Part shown: in pieces, positions 45,295 through 54,164 of the stretch
Position numbering within the stretch: position 1 is the stretch's first letter
Layout of the letters: each line of letters opens with the position of its first letter
From: Pseudofrankia inefficax
GTDB taxonomy: Bacteria; Actinomycetota; Actinomycetes; Frankiales; Frankiaceae
DNA length: 64,000 nt
NCBI RefSeq assembly: GCF_000166135.1
Contig: NC_014666.1
Location: 868,001 to 932,000, forward strand
Direction of reading: 5' to 3'
Translations under genes and position numbers: made by a program
Notes under the pieces: generated by a model
The model's database searches: none
Told to the model about the DNA's origin: nothing
Seen by the model: only the letters and a program-made list of their open reading frames with translations

Positions 45295-45897
45295 CTACGC
45301 GGTCTGGCCGCAGCCCGCGGCGCCGGCGGTCTCGCCGCAGCCGCCCGCCTCGTCGCCGGTGGCCAGCCGGCCCAGCAGGTCGCCGAGCAGCTCAAGCTCG
45401 GCCGGGGAGTAGTGCGACAGCACGTTGCGCGCGACCCCGCGCAGGTGGGTCCCGGACGCGTCGCGCAGCCTGGCCAGCCCGGCGGGTGTCAGCACGGCCA
45501 GCGTGCCGCGCAGGTCGGACGGGCAGGACCGGCGCTCGACCAGGCCCTCCTTGACGAGCCGGTCGACCAGCCTCGTCAGCCCGCTGCGCGACAGCAGCAC
45601 CGCGTCGGCGAGCTCGCTCATCCGCAGCGCGCCGTCCGGGGTCTCGGCCAGCTGGACCAGGACGTCATAGGACGCGAGCGGCAGGCCGTGCGCCTCCTCC
45701 AGCTCGGCCTCGAGCACCCTGGTGACCTGGGCGTGCGCGCGCAACAGATTCCGCCAGGCACGCATCCCCCTGGCGTCGACCCGGTCGCTCGCGACCTCCG
45801 TCACGCCGGCCTCGTCGGTGGCTGACTCGTTCTGGGCGGACTCGTCCTCGACGGCCGTGGCGTTGGCCTCGGACAAGGACGTTGGCTGGGTGAGCAT
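45295..45897 (-). CDS. MarR-family transcriptional regulator
   Basis: The 200-residue product has a winged-helix domain: LASYDVLVQLAETPDGALRM, the recognition helix LLSRSGLTRLVDRLVKEGLV and the wing RRSCPSDLRGTLAVLTPAGL. About 45 acidic N-terminal residues and a C-terminal Cys-containing tail (GGCGETAGAAGCGQTA) are extra. The tail cysteines could be redox sensors, but that is inference. It converges with tatB, 26 bp away. The regulated genes are not indicated. Confidence 0.85.
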   Translation of the reverse strand: MLTQPTSLSEANATAVEDESAQNESATDEAGVTEVASDRVDARGMRAWRNLLRAHAQVTRVLEAELEEAHGLPLASYDVLVQLAETPDGALRMSELADAVLLSRSGLTRLVDRLVKEGLVERRSCPSDLRGTLAVLTPAGLARLRDASGTHLRGVARNVLSHYSPAELELLGDLLGRLATGDEAGGCGETAGAAGCGQTA

Positions 45898-46376
45898 GGG
45901 GCTAGCTCGAACCTTCTGGCCGCGCGAGGCTCGACCTCGGGGCGCCGGGCCAGGCTGCCCGAGGTGTGGTGACCGGTGCGAGCGCGGGCGTGACGGACCG
46001 GCGGCGGCGCTGGGCCGCGCGCGGGGGCATCGTCATCGACCCGAGCAGGCACACTCGATCAGGGTACGTCCGGCGTGGCCGGGCATGCCGGCCGACGCGG
46101 GCGGGCGGCGTCACAGTCCGGGCCCCGTCGCACCGCCCGACGCGAGAACCGCTGCCCGGTAGGGCGGCCGGCGCGGCCACGGTCTCGACGGCGGCCCGCG
46201 TGGCCGCCACGGCGGGCTATGGTGGAGTTCCGAGACGCCGTCGTCGGCGTGCCGCCCGGCACTACTCCCGGGCACCACCACCCGGCAGCGTCCTGATGTC
46301 CGTTCGATCGGGTCTCCAGTTCGATCGACAACCGCCGCTACCGCCGGCCGGCGGCAGCCAGACGGCCGAGGTTTCG
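45898..46376. other. marR-mrp divergent intergenic region
   Basis: The 479 bases have no convincing gene. The mrp frame is open back to 45966, but the codons are Arg-rich and atypical. ATG 46296 in this stretch is an alternative mrp start. Confidence 0.4.
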
Positions 46377-47585
46377 TTGTCAGCTCCCACTTCCTCATCC
46401 GACGCCGGGGTCCTTCCTGGTTCGGCACAGCCAACCCAGGAAGCCGTTCAGGCGGCGCTGGCCACCGTGCTCGACCCCGAGATCGGCAAGCCGATCACCG
46501 AGCTGGACATGGTCGAGGCCATCCAGGTCCGTGGTGACGGGTCGGTCGACGTCGTGGTTCTGCTCACGGTGTCCGGCTGCCCGATGCGGGACGAGATCAC
46601 CAACCGGGTCGACCGCGCCGTCCGCGGTGTCGCGGGGGTCACCGACGTCCGCGTCGTGCTGTCCGTGATGAGCGACGCGCAGCGGTCGGGCCTGCACGAG
46701 AAGCTGCGCGGCGGCACCCCGACGCGGGTGATCCCGTTCGCGCAGCCCGGTTCGCTCACGCGGGTCTACGGCGTGGCCAGCGGCAAGGGCGGCGTCGGCA
46801 AGTCGTCGGTCACCGTCAACGTGGCCGTCGCGATGGCCCAGTCGGGCCTGAAGGTCGGCGTCCTGGACGCGGACATCTACGGCCACTCGGTGCCCCGGAT
46901 GTTCGGCATCGACCGGGGCCCGACGCAGGTCGACAAGATGATCATGCCGCCGCAGGCGCACGGCGTGAAGGTGATCTCCACGGGGATGTTCACCCGAGGC
47001 AACGCCCCGGTGACCTGGCGCGGGCCGATGCTGCACCGCGCGCTGGAGCAGTTCCTCTCCGACGTGTTCTGGGGCGATCTCGACGTCCTGCTGCTCGACC
47101 TGCCGCCCGGCACGGGCGACATCGCCATCTCCCTGGCGCAGCTGGTCCCGTCGTCGGAGCTGCTGGTCGTCACGACCCCGCAGGTCGCGGCCACGGAGGT
47201 CGCCGAGCGGGCCGGCACGATCGCCGCGCAGACCCGACAGAACGTGGTCGGCGTCCTCGAGAACATGGCCTACCTGCCCTGCCCGCACTGTGACGAGCGG
47301 ATCGACCTGTTCGGGGCCGGCGGCGGCGCCGCGGTGGCCGAGCGGCTGACCACGGTGCTCGGCCACGACGTCCCGCTGCTGGCGCAGATCCCGCTGGACG
47401 TGCGGCTGCGCGAGGGCGGCGACGCCGGCGTGCCGCTGGTCGTGTCCGACCCGGACTGCGAGGCCAGCAAGCAGCTGCGGACGGTGGCCGACCGGCTCGG
47501 CCACCGCTCCCGTGGGCTTGCCGGCCGGTCGCTCAACCTGTCGCCGTCCCGGGGGCTGGCCGCGACGCCGCCCCACGCGCACTAG
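46377..47585 (+). CDS. mrp: Mrp/NBP35-type iron-sulfur carrier ATPase
   Basis: Mrp-like P-loop ATPases carry or help assemble Fe-S clusters in the cytosol. A MIP18-like N-terminal domain (VLDPEIGKPITELDMVEAIQ, SGCPMRDEI) is followed by the deviant Walker A SGKGGVGKSSVTVNVA, VLDADIYGHSVPRMFG, DLPPGTGDIAISLAQ and the cluster motif CPHC. TTG 46377 has a GAGG site and gives 402 residues, close to mycobacterial Mrp; ATG 46296 would add 27. A strong terminator follows. Confidence 0.9.
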   Translation: MSAPTSSSDAGVLPGSAQPTQEAVQAALATVLDPEIGKPITELDMVEAIQVRGDGSVDVVVLLTVSGCPMRDEITNRVDRAVRGVAGVTDVRVVLSVMSDAQRSGLHEKLRGGTPTRVIPFAQPGSLTRVYGVASGKGGVGKSSVTVNVAVAMAQSGLKVGVLDADIYGHSVPRMFGIDRGPTQVDKMIMPPQAHGVKVISTGMFTRGNAPVTWRGPMLHRALEQFLSDVFWGDLDVLLLDLPPGTGDIAISLAQLVPSSELLVVTTPQVAATEVAERAGTIAAQTRQNVVGVLENMAYLPCPHCDERIDLFGAGGGAAVAERLTTVLGHDVPLLAQIPLDVRLREGGDAGVPLVVSDPDCEASKQLRTVADRLGHRSRGLAGRSLNLSPSRGLAATPPHAH

Positions 47586-47603
47586 GACGGCTCGCCGGGT
47601 CCG

Positions 47604-47646
47604 AAGGGCCGTCGGCACGGGGTAGCGCCTCGTGCCGACGGCCCTT
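47604..47646 (+). terminator. Strong intrinsic-type hairpin after mrp
   Basis: AAGGGCCGTCGGCACG pairs perfectly over 16 bases with CGTGCCGACGGCCCTT around an 11-base loop. It starts 18 bases after the mrp stop and is the most stable terminator-like structure seen in the window. Confidence 0.8.
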
Positions 47647-47846
47647 GCGCGTGTGGCTGCCCGCTGTCCGGCGAGGTTGCGCCGGGTCGGGGCCGATACG
47701 TGACAGTTCGAGAGTCGCGCGGTAGTGATGTTGCCCGCGAACGCCTGCGCGTGGCCCGCGCCGCCGCCTACGCTCCCCCCTTACGAACGGTCGGTGGCCC
47801 GTGGCCCGGCCGGCTCGTCCCGGAACGTCTGGTCAGGGGAGGGCGC

Positions 47847-48353
47847 ATGCAGTTCGGCCGGTACTACGAGGAGTTCGAGGTCGGTGCCGTCTACAAGCAC
47901 TGGCCAGGCAAGACGGTCACGGAGTACGACGACCATCTGTTCTGCCTGCTCACGATGAACCACCACCCGCTGCACCTCGACGCGCATTACGCCGAGGAGA
48001 CGACCCAGTTCAAGCGGAACGTCGTCGTCGGCAACTACGTCTACTCGCTGCTGCTGGGCATGTCGGTGGCCGATGTCTCCGGCAAGGCGATCGCGAACCT
48101 CGAGGTCGAGTCGCTGCGTCACGTCAAGCCGGTCTTCCACGGCGACACGATCTACGGCGAGTCCACCGTCCTGGACAAGGTCGAGTCGAAGAGCAAGGAC
48201 GACCGGGGCATCGTCACCGTCGAGACCCGGGGCTACAACCAGGACGGCGTCGTCGTCTGCGTCTACCGGCGCAAGGTGATGGTCCCGAAGCGGTCCTACG
48301 GCGAGGCGCGCGGCGGCGAGCAGCCGGGCCGTCCGGTCCCGGCCGAGGCCTGA
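47847..48353 (+). CDS. MaoC-family (R)-specific hydratase
   Basis: The 168-residue hot-dog-fold protein matches MaoC dehydratases acting on enoyl- or mesaconyl-type CoA esters. YDDHLFCLLTMNHHPLHLDA provides the catalytic Asp/His-like pair, and FHGDTIYGESTVL follows. ATG 47847 has a GGGGAGG site, so the longer open frame upstream is not used. Mesaconyl-CoA hydratases of the ethylmalonyl-CoA route look like this, and a CoA-ester lyase and acyl-CoA dehydrogenase lie 6-8 kb downstream; the link is only suggestive. Confidence 0.8.
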   Translation: MQFGRYYEEFEVGAVYKHWPGKTVTEYDDHLFCLLTMNHHPLHLDAHYAEETTQFKRNVVVGNYVYSLLLGMSVADVSGKAIANLEVESLRHVKPVFHGDTIYGESTVLDKVESKSKDDRGIVTVETRGYNQDGVVVCVYRRKVMVPKRSYGEARGGEQPGRPVPAEA

Positions 48354-48507
48354 GCCTCCCGGCTCCCGAACCGTCCTCCCGAATAGCGCGGTCCCAAACC
48401 GTGCTCGCCGGTTTGTCGAGGCTGAGCGGTGGCAACACCTTGAGTGCGGGACGTAACCCACTGTAGGTGGTCCCGGGATACTTGAGGAGAAATTCGGGAG
48501 GAGCCAG

Positions 48508-49155
48508 GTGACAAGCGCACCCGCCTGTCCCCGCTGCCTCGGCCAGCTAAGGCCGCCTGACGTGCGGAGCGACCAGTGGCGGTGCGACGTGCACGCCGCC
48601 GTGGCTCCCTGGCGTGAGGCGACGACGGCACCGGAGGAGGCTCTGCGCCAGCTCGCCGGCTCGGCCGCCGTGCCCGTCTGGGTGCCGACGCCGATGCCGG
48701 TGCACTGGTACGTCGGCGGCGTCGGCTGGGCCGGAGACGACCGGACCGGTGCCCGGGCGACCGCCCTGGCCACGGCCGGGCCGTCGCCGGTCGGCGGCCC
48801 CGCCGACATGCTGCTGGTGGCCGAGTCGCCGGGCACCGGCCTCGGCGCCCGGTTCGCCGGGATCGCCGGGCCCGACCCCAACCAGCTCGACACACTGCCG
48901 GAGGCGAAGGTCGAGGCGGCCGGGCATCCGACCGCGCTGTGGCCGGTGCGGTCACCGCCGGACCGGGCCGCCTTCGTCGGCGAGGCCGGCGGCGTCTGGC
49001 TGTGGGTGCTGCTCTGGCCCGCGGACGCCGCGCTGCTGCTGCTGGAGCACCTCGTGCTGGCGGACCTGGGTGACCAACAGACGCTGACCGACCGCCTGAC
49101 GTTCGGCGCGCCCACCGATCGGCTGGGGACGAGAATGGCCTCCTCCGCGGCCTGA
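48508..49155 (+). CDS. DUF6758-type protein with N-terminal zinc-ribbon-like motif
   Basis: The 215-residue product begins with CPRCLGQLRPPDVRSDQWRC and a following DVH, a Cys2-Cys zinc-ribbon-like element. The body is Ala/Gly/Pro-rich with no catalytic motif; VGGVGWAGDD and DMLLVAESPGTGLGA are family-like segments, and a hydrophobic WLWVLLWPADAALLLLEHL stretch lies near 167-185. Family membership is recalled from Streptomyces homologues. GTG 48508 has GGAGGAG upstream. Function unknown. Confidence 0.6.
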   Translation: MTSAPACPRCLGQLRPPDVRSDQWRCDVHAAVAPWREATTAPEEALRQLAGSAAVPVWVPTPMPVHWYVGGVGWAGDDRTGARATALATAGPSPVGGPADMLLVAESPGTGLGARFAGIAGPDPNQLDTLPEAKVEAAGHPTALWPVRSPPDRAAFVGEAGGVWLWVLLWPADAALLLLEHLVLADLGDQQTLTDRLTFGAPTDRLGTRMASSAA

Positions 49156-49272
49156 GCCCTCCGGACGGGCCGCGCGCCCATAGGGCGTTCTCGTCCGGCC
49201 CCGTCTGCTCGTAGGCTCTGGCACACCCGGGCGCCGCCCGAGGCGAACCCGAGCGAGAGGCGATCGGCCGCC

Positions 49273-50217
49273 ATGACCGAAACCGCGGACCCCGCGCCGG
49301 CGGTCCCGGCCGCACCAGAGGACGCGCCGGTCCAGCTCGACCGGCTCCGGGTGATCGTGAACCCGAGCGCCGGCCACGGCCGCGCCGGGAAGGTGCTGCC
49401 CGCCGTCGAGGCGGCGCTGCGCGGCTGGGCCACCGAGGTCGAGGTGTCCCCGACCAGGGACATCGCGCACGCCGACGAGCTGGCCGCTGCCGCTGCCGCC
49501 GCCGGGCAGGTCGCGGTCGCGCTTGGCGGGGACGGCCTGGTCGGCCGGGTCGCGGGTGCCACCGCGGCTGCCGGGGGCGTCCTGGCCGTGCTGCCCGGCG
49601 GCCGCGGCAACGACTTCGCCCGCGGCCTCGGCATCGACCGTGACCCGGCCGCCGCCGCGACGGCGCTCGCCACGGCGGTGGAGCGTCGCGTCGACCTGCC
49701 GGAGGCGGGCGGCACCCCGTTCATCGGCATCGCGAGCCTCGGCTTCGACTCCGAGGTCAACGCGCTGGCGAACCGGACACGCTGGCTGCGCGGGCAGAGC
49801 GTGTACACGTACGCGGTGCTGCGCTCGATGGTGTCGTGGCGCCCGGTGAGGTTCACCGTCAGCGTCGACGGCGGCGAGCCCGAGCAGATCGTCGGCTGGA
49901 CGGTGGGCGCCGCGAACGCCGCCTACTACGGCGGTGGCATGCGGATGGCCCCGGGTGCGGACATCGCCGACGGCAAACTAGAGGTGATCTTCATCCACCG
50001 GTGCGGCCGGCTCACCCTGCTCGCCCTGTTCCCCCGGGTCTTCTCGGGCCGGCACGTCGACACGAAGCACGTGACCGTGCGCCGGGCCACCCGGCTGACC
50101 GTGGACGCCGACCGGCCGTTCCAGGTCTACGCGGACGGCGACCCGGTCGCGGACCTCCCGGCCGAGATCCTCGTCCGTCCCGGCGCCCTACGCCTCCTCG
50201 CCCCGTCCGTCAGCTAG
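49273..50217 (+). CDS. Diacylglycerol kinase-family lipid kinase
   Basis: This 314-residue DAGK_cat protein probably phosphorylates a membrane lipid. It has VIVNPSAGHGRAGKV, the nucleotide-binding GGDG motif in VALGGDGLVGRVAGA, and LPGGRGNDFARGLGI. The C-terminal beta-sandwich has YYGGGMRMAPGADIADGKLE. The second motif is GLVGR rather than the more common GTVNE, but the key glycines are kept. ATG 49273 has a nearby GAGAGG. The lipid substrate (diacylglycerol, sphingoid or polyprenol) is undecided. Confidence 0.85.
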   Translation: MTETADPAPAVPAAPEDAPVQLDRLRVIVNPSAGHGRAGKVLPAVEAALRGWATEVEVSPTRDIAHADELAAAAAAAGQVAVALGGDGLVGRVAGATAAAGGVLAVLPGGRGNDFARGLGIDRDPAAAATALATAVERRVDLPEAGGTPFIGIASLGFDSEVNALANRTRWLRGQSVYTYAVLRSMVSWRPVRFTVSVDGGEPEQIVGWTVGAANAAYYGGGMRMAPGADIADGKLEVIFIHRCGRLTLLALFPRVFSGRHVDTKHVTVRRATRLTVDADRPFQVYADGDPVADLPAEILVRPGALRLLAPSVS

Positions 50218-50253
50218 CCCCGCGTCCCGGTGGAGTCCGCCGGAGGCTTGCGC

Positions 50254-50892
50254 TCAGGTCAGGCGGGCCTCCCGGCGGGTGGGGTCGCGCAGGTCCAGCT
50301 CGTCGGCCAGCCAGCGCTCCCGCAGGGCGCCGGCGCCGTGGACCCGTTTGAACGCGGACTCGTTCGCCGTCATCGGGAACAGCGGCAGGAAGCGGACCGG
50401 CGCCGGCTCCCCGGCCGAGGCCCCGGGGCCGTCCGGGCTGGCGAGGCTGCCCGACTCCGCGGGGTCGGTGGGGTCGGTGGTCGGCAGGTCCGGTATCAGG
50501 CCGCCCGGCTCGCCGACCAGCACCGCGTGGAAGCGGGCGTCGTCCCAGAGCGGTTCGCCGAGGTCGAGACCGGAGCCGGCGACGACCGGCACGCCCTCGA
50601 TCGCGGGGATCGCGGCCAGCACCGCGAGCCGGCGCACCACGCTGTCGCGCGGTGTTCGCAGGGAGAGGACCAGCTCGGCGCGCGGGCCGGCCGGGTCGCG
50701 CACGGCCACCGTCGGGTCGCTCATCGGCTCCGCGGACATGCCGACCGTCGCGTACCGGAAGAAGCCGTCCGGCTGAGGGCCGAACCGCAGCACGTCGATG
50801 GGGTCGGCGCCCAGGAACGTGACGCCGGCGCGGCCGGTGATCGGCCCGAACGTGGCCACCAGGTGCCGTTCGACCGCGGCGCGTAGGTCCAC
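50254..50892 (-). CDS. Suppressor-of-fused (SUFU) domain protein
   Basis: The 212-residue product aligns with bacterial SUFU-domain proteins: DVLRFGPQPDGFFRYATVGMS, ELVLSLRTPRDSVVRRLAVLA and FLPLFPMTANESAFKRVHGA are characteristic blocks in order. Bacterial members are often linked to immunity or stress loci but have no known activity. It is divergent from the TerD-like gene. GTG 50892 is preceded by a -10 box at 50900. Confidence 0.8.
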   Translation of the reverse strand: MDLRAAVERHLVATFGPITGRAGVTFLGADPIDVLRFGPQPDGFFRYATVGMSAEPMSDPTVAVRDPAGPRAELVLSLRTPRDSVVRRLAVLAAIPAIEGVPVVAGSGLDLGEPLWDDARFHAVLVGEPGGLIPDLPTTDPTDPAESGSLASPDGPGASAGEPAPVRFLPLFPMTANESAFKRVHGAGALRERWLADELDLRDPTRREARLT

Positions 50893-51201
50893 GCGCCTGA
50901 TCCTACGGTCGGGCGCCGGGCACCCGATCCGTCAGCCGCCGGGCGTCCCCGGTGTGGACGCGGACCTGCCGGGTACTGCGGTGTACTGGCTGGGGAGCAA
51001 CGTCTGGCCAGCAGGCAAAGCCGGTTGCGCGGTCCGGCGGCGAACGGTCTGTCTGGCGACATTCGTTGAGGCCGGGTGGGGTTGTGCGGCACGCTGAGGC
51101 GCGGTTGGGCGGTGGGCGCTGTCGCGGCGTGGGCGGCATCTGGAACGATCGAGGCCGCTGGTCGCGTTGGCCGGGGGAGTACAGGCGAGACGGAGGCAAC
51201 C
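50893..51201. other. SUFU-terD divergent intergenic region
   Basis: The 309 bases contain the SUFU promoter near one end and the GGAGG site of the TerD-like gene near the other. I see no repeat or small gene. Confidence 0.4.
50900..50905 (-). promoter_or_regulatory. -10 box for SUFU-domain gene
   Basis: On the minus strand this is TAGGAT, seven bases before GTG 50892. Confidence 0.5.
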
Positions 51202-52884
51202 ATGGCTGGGGTGCTGAGCAAGGGGGCGAACGCGCCGCTGCCGACGCCTGACGTGCGGGTGGAGATCTCCTCGTCGACGCCGCTGGACATCGCCGCGCTG
51301 CTCGTCACCGCGTCCGGGCGGGTCCGCTCGGACGCCGACTTCGTCTTCTACAACCAGCCCAGCGGCCCCGGGGTACGGCTGCGACCGCCGTCGACGCTGG
51401 AATTCTCGCTCCAGGCGGTGCCGCCGGACATCGACAAGGTGGTCGTGACGGGCAGCCTGGATGGCTCGGGGCCGCCGACCTTCGCCGCGGTGAACGGGCT
51501 GAGCGTCGCGGTGCTCGCCAGCCAGGGCGGCGCCGAGATCGCCCGCTTCGACCCGTCCGACCTGCGGACTGAGACCGCCCTCATCATGGTCGAGCTCTAC
51601 CGTCGCGCGGGTAGCTGGAAGGTGCGCGCGGTCGGCCAGGGCTATGCGTCCGGGCTCGCGGGTATCGCCACCGACTTCGGCATCAGCGTCGACAGCGACG
51701 CCCCCGCGGCCGCGCCGCAGGCTCCGCCCGCGCCGCCGACCCCAGCGCCCCCGCCGCCGCAGCCTCTGACGCGCCCGAGCGCGCCGGCGGCGCCGCCCGC
51801 CCCGGCAGGTGGGCCGGGACGGTGGGGCGAGGGCGACTACGAGGCTCCGACCCAGCTGGTCCGGCCGGACCAGCCGCCGACTCCCGCCTCCCCGTCGTCG
51901 CGTGGCGCGGCCACCGGGCCGCCGCCCGGCGGACCGGCGCAGGGCCAGCCGCCTGCGTCGCCGCAGTGGGGTCCCCCGCCGACCGCCCAGCCGCAGTACG
52001 GGCAGCAGCCGCCGCGGGCGCCGCAGCCGCCGCCGGGGGGTCAGCCGCAGCCGCAGGGCCCGCCGCAGTGGGGCCCGCCGCCCGGCCAGCCGGGCCAGTG
52101 GGGCGCACCGCCCCCGCCCGGGGCGCAGCCGGGCCAGTGGGCCGGCCAGTCGGGGCAGCAGTGGGCGCCTCCCGCCGGGGCGCCGGTGAACCCGGCCTGG
52201 GGCGCGCCGCAGCCCGGGCAGCCGGGGGGACCGCCCGCCGGCGGTCAGTGGGGCCCGCCGCCCGGTCAGCCGCCCATGGACAAGGCCTGGGGACCGCCGG
52301 CCGCCGGGGTCAACCTCGACAAGGGGCGCGTGTCGCTGCGCAAGGGCGAGGCTGTCTCGCTGGTCAAGACCGGCGCTCCGCCGCTGACCCGGGTCCGGAT
52401 GGCGCTTGGCTGGGATCCGGCCGCGCAGGGCAAGGACATCGACCTGGACGCGTCCTGCATCCTCTACGACGCGCACGGCAAGGACGTCGACCGCGTCTGG
52501 TTCATGTCCAAGAAGGGCGCGAAGGGCGCCGTGCGGCACTCCGGTGACAACCTCACCGGGGCGGGCGAGGGCGACGACGAGACGATCTTCGTCGACCTCG
52601 GGGCGCTGCCGCCGACGGTGATCGCGCTGGTCTTCACCGTGAACAGCTTCGCGGGCCAGCCGTTCACCGACGTCCGGCGGGCCTACTGCCGGCTGATCGA
52701 CGACCTGACCAGCCAGGAGCTGGTCCGGTTCGACCTGTCGGACTCCAAGCGGTCCACCGGCCTGGTGATGTGCAAGGTCCAGCGGGTGCCGAACACGCCG
52801 GTGTGGTCGATGACCGCGATCGGCGAGTTCCACGACGGCAAGACGGTCCGCGCCATGATCGAACCGGCCCGCCGGTATCTCTGA
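51202..52884 (+). CDS. TerD-family protein with two TerD domains and long Pro/Gly/Gln linker
   Basis: TerD domains bind calcium and occur in tellurite-resistance and stress systems. The 560-residue protein has an N-terminal TerD domain (1-170) with RVRSDADFVFYNQPSGPG, a low-complexity linker of about 195 residues (GQWGPPPGQP-like repeats), and a C-terminal TerD domain (about 370-560) with the calcium motif KDIDLDASCILYD and HSGDNLTGAGEGDDETIFVDL. The N-terminal copy has lost part of the acidic calcium loop. ATG 51202 has a GGAGG site. Other ter genes are absent nearby. Confidence 0.85.
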   Translation: MAGVLSKGANAPLPTPDVRVEISSSTPLDIAALLVTASGRVRSDADFVFYNQPSGPGVRLRPPSTLEFSLQAVPPDIDKVVVTGSLDGSGPPTFAAVNGLSVAVLASQGGAEIARFDPSDLRTETALIMVELYRRAGSWKVRAVGQGYASGLAGIATDFGISVDSDAPAAAPQAPPAPPTPAPPPPQPLTRPSAPAAPPAPAGGPGRWGEGDYEAPTQLVRPDQPPTPASPSSRGAATGPPPGGPAQGQPPASPQWGPPPTAQPQYGQQPPRAPQPPPGGQPQPQGPPQWGPPPGQPGQWGAPPPPGAQPGQWAGQSGQQWAPPAGAPVNPAWGAPQPGQPGGPPAGGQWGPPPGQPPMDKAWGPPAAGVNLDKGRVSLRKGEAVSLVKTGAPPLTRVRMALGWDPAAQGKDIDLDASCILYDAHGKDVDRVWFMSKKGAKGAVRHSGDNLTGAGEGDDETIFVDLGALPPTVIALVFTVNSFAGQPFTDVRRAYCRLIDDLTSQELVRFDLSDSKRSTGLVMCKVQRVPNTPVWSMTAIGEFHDGKTVRAMIEPARRYL

Positions 52885-52953
52885 GCCGCCCTTCGACCAC
52901 GCCGCCTCAACGCGGCGGCGCCTCTGATCGCTGGACCCGTCCAGCGGAGGCGT

Positions 52954-53026
52954 GATCGCCGTCTCGGCCCTGGCGTGGTCGCGATGGCGGCCGAGGCACG
53001 ACCGCCCCAGGGCCAAAACGGCGATC
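52954..53026. repeat. 73-bp palindromic element, copy 4
   Basis: It begins GATCGCCGTCTCGGCCCTG and ends CAGGGCCAAAACGGCGATC, with inner GCGTGGTCG and CACGACCGC pairing. It lies between the TerD-like gene and the PHP gene, both on the plus strand. Confidence 0.85.
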
Positions 53027-53174
53027 ACGACGGGACGGCTGACCTCGCCGGCCCCGGTCGGGGCTGGGGCCGGCGGGCGCGGGCCGGTGGGAACAGGGGC
53101 CGCGGCCGTGACGCTGGTGGCAGAGCAAGCCGCCGCTGCGCGAGGCCGCGGGGCAGGAGTTCCGGGAGGCCGCG

Positions 53175-54041
53175 TTGGCGGGCATCGACCTGCACACCCA
53201 CTCCACCGCGTCCGACGGGCTGTTGGCGCCCGCGGCGCTCGTGGCCGCGGCGGCCGGTGCCGGGGTCGGCGTTCTCGCGCTGACCGACCACGACACGACC
53301 GCGGGGGTCGCCGAGGCCGAGGCCGCGCTGCGGCCCGGGATGACCCTGATACCGGGCGCGGAGATCTCGTGCGAGGTGCGGGTCGACGACGGCCGGGTGA
53401 TCAGCCTGCACGTGCTCGCGTACCTGTTCGACCCCGCGGAGCCGGAGTTCGTCGCGATGCGGCGGCGGGTGCGGGAAAGTCGGGATTCCCGGGCCCGGCG
53501 GATGGTGGAGCTGATGGTCGCCGACGGGCTGCCCGTGAGCTGGGAACAGGTCCAGGCCCGGGCGCGGGGAACGGTCGGGCGGCCGCACGTCGCCGGCGCG
53601 CTGCTCGAGGCGGGGCTGATCTCCGACCTCGACGAGGCGTTCGGGCCGAAGTGGATCGGCAGCCGGGGCCCCTACCACGCGCGCAAGGACCAGCCGGACG
53701 TCGCCGAGGCGCTTCGGTTGATCCATGGCGCCGGCGGGGTGAGCGTCTTCGCGCACCCCTACGCGGCCGCCCGGGGCCCGATCATCGGGCCGGACACGAT
53801 CGAGTACATGGCGTCGCTGGGCCTCGGCGGCGTGGAGGTCGACCACCCCGACCACGAACCGGCGGCACGGGATCGACTGCGGGACCTCGCGGCCAGCCTC
53901 GGCCTGCTGACGACCGGTTCGAGCGACTTCCACGGCACCCGCGAAGGGCCGGGCCGCGGCCTCGGCGCCCACAGCACCGGCCCCGACGTACTCGCCGAGA
54001 TCATCGACCGCGCCTCCGGTGACACTCCGCGCTCGGCCTGA
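53175..54041 (+). CDS. PHP-domain phosphoesterase
   Basis: This 288-residue protein is like bacterial 3',5'-nucleotide bisphosphate phosphatases (RNase AM/YciV type). Motifs are DLHTHSTASDG, LTDHDTTAG, IPGAEISCE, FAHPYAAARG and GSSDFHGTR, providing the multi-metal site of PHP enzymes. The TTG at 53175 follows a GGGAGG site and places LAGIDLHTHS at the N-terminus. It lies downstream of the TerD-like gene, separated by a 73-bp palindrome, and converges with the acyl-CoA dehydrogenase gene. Confidence 0.88.
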   Translation: MAGIDLHTHSTASDGLLAPAALVAAAAGAGVGVLALTDHDTTAGVAEAEAALRPGMTLIPGAEISCEVRVDDGRVISLHVLAYLFDPAEPEFVAMRRRVRESRDSRARRMVELMVADGLPVSWEQVQARARGTVGRPHVAGALLEAGLISDLDEAFGPKWIGSRGPYHARKDQPDVAEALRLIHGAGGVSVFAHPYAAARGPIIGPDTIEYMASLGLGGVEVDHPDHEPAARDRLRDLAASLGLLTTGSSDFHGTREGPGRGLGAHSTGPDVLAEIIDRASGDTPRSA

Positions 54042-54060
54042 CCGGCGGCGATTGGCCGTG

Positions 54061-54116
54061 AGCCATACCTGGTGGTCGGCGAGGCGCAGGGCCTTGTCAC
54101 CGCCAGGTATGAGTCA
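54061..54116. repeat. 56-bp palindrome, family 2, copy 1
   Basis: GAGCCATACCTGGTGGT pairs with ACCGCCAGGTATGAGTC over 17 bases with two mismatches around a 22-base loop. It lies between the convergent PHP and acyl-CoA dehydrogenase genes and resembles the element at 61224. Confidence 0.75.
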
Positions 54117-54164
54117 GGCGAGGTGCCCGCAGGGTGGGAGGTTCCCGCTGGGCGGAGCGTCCCG

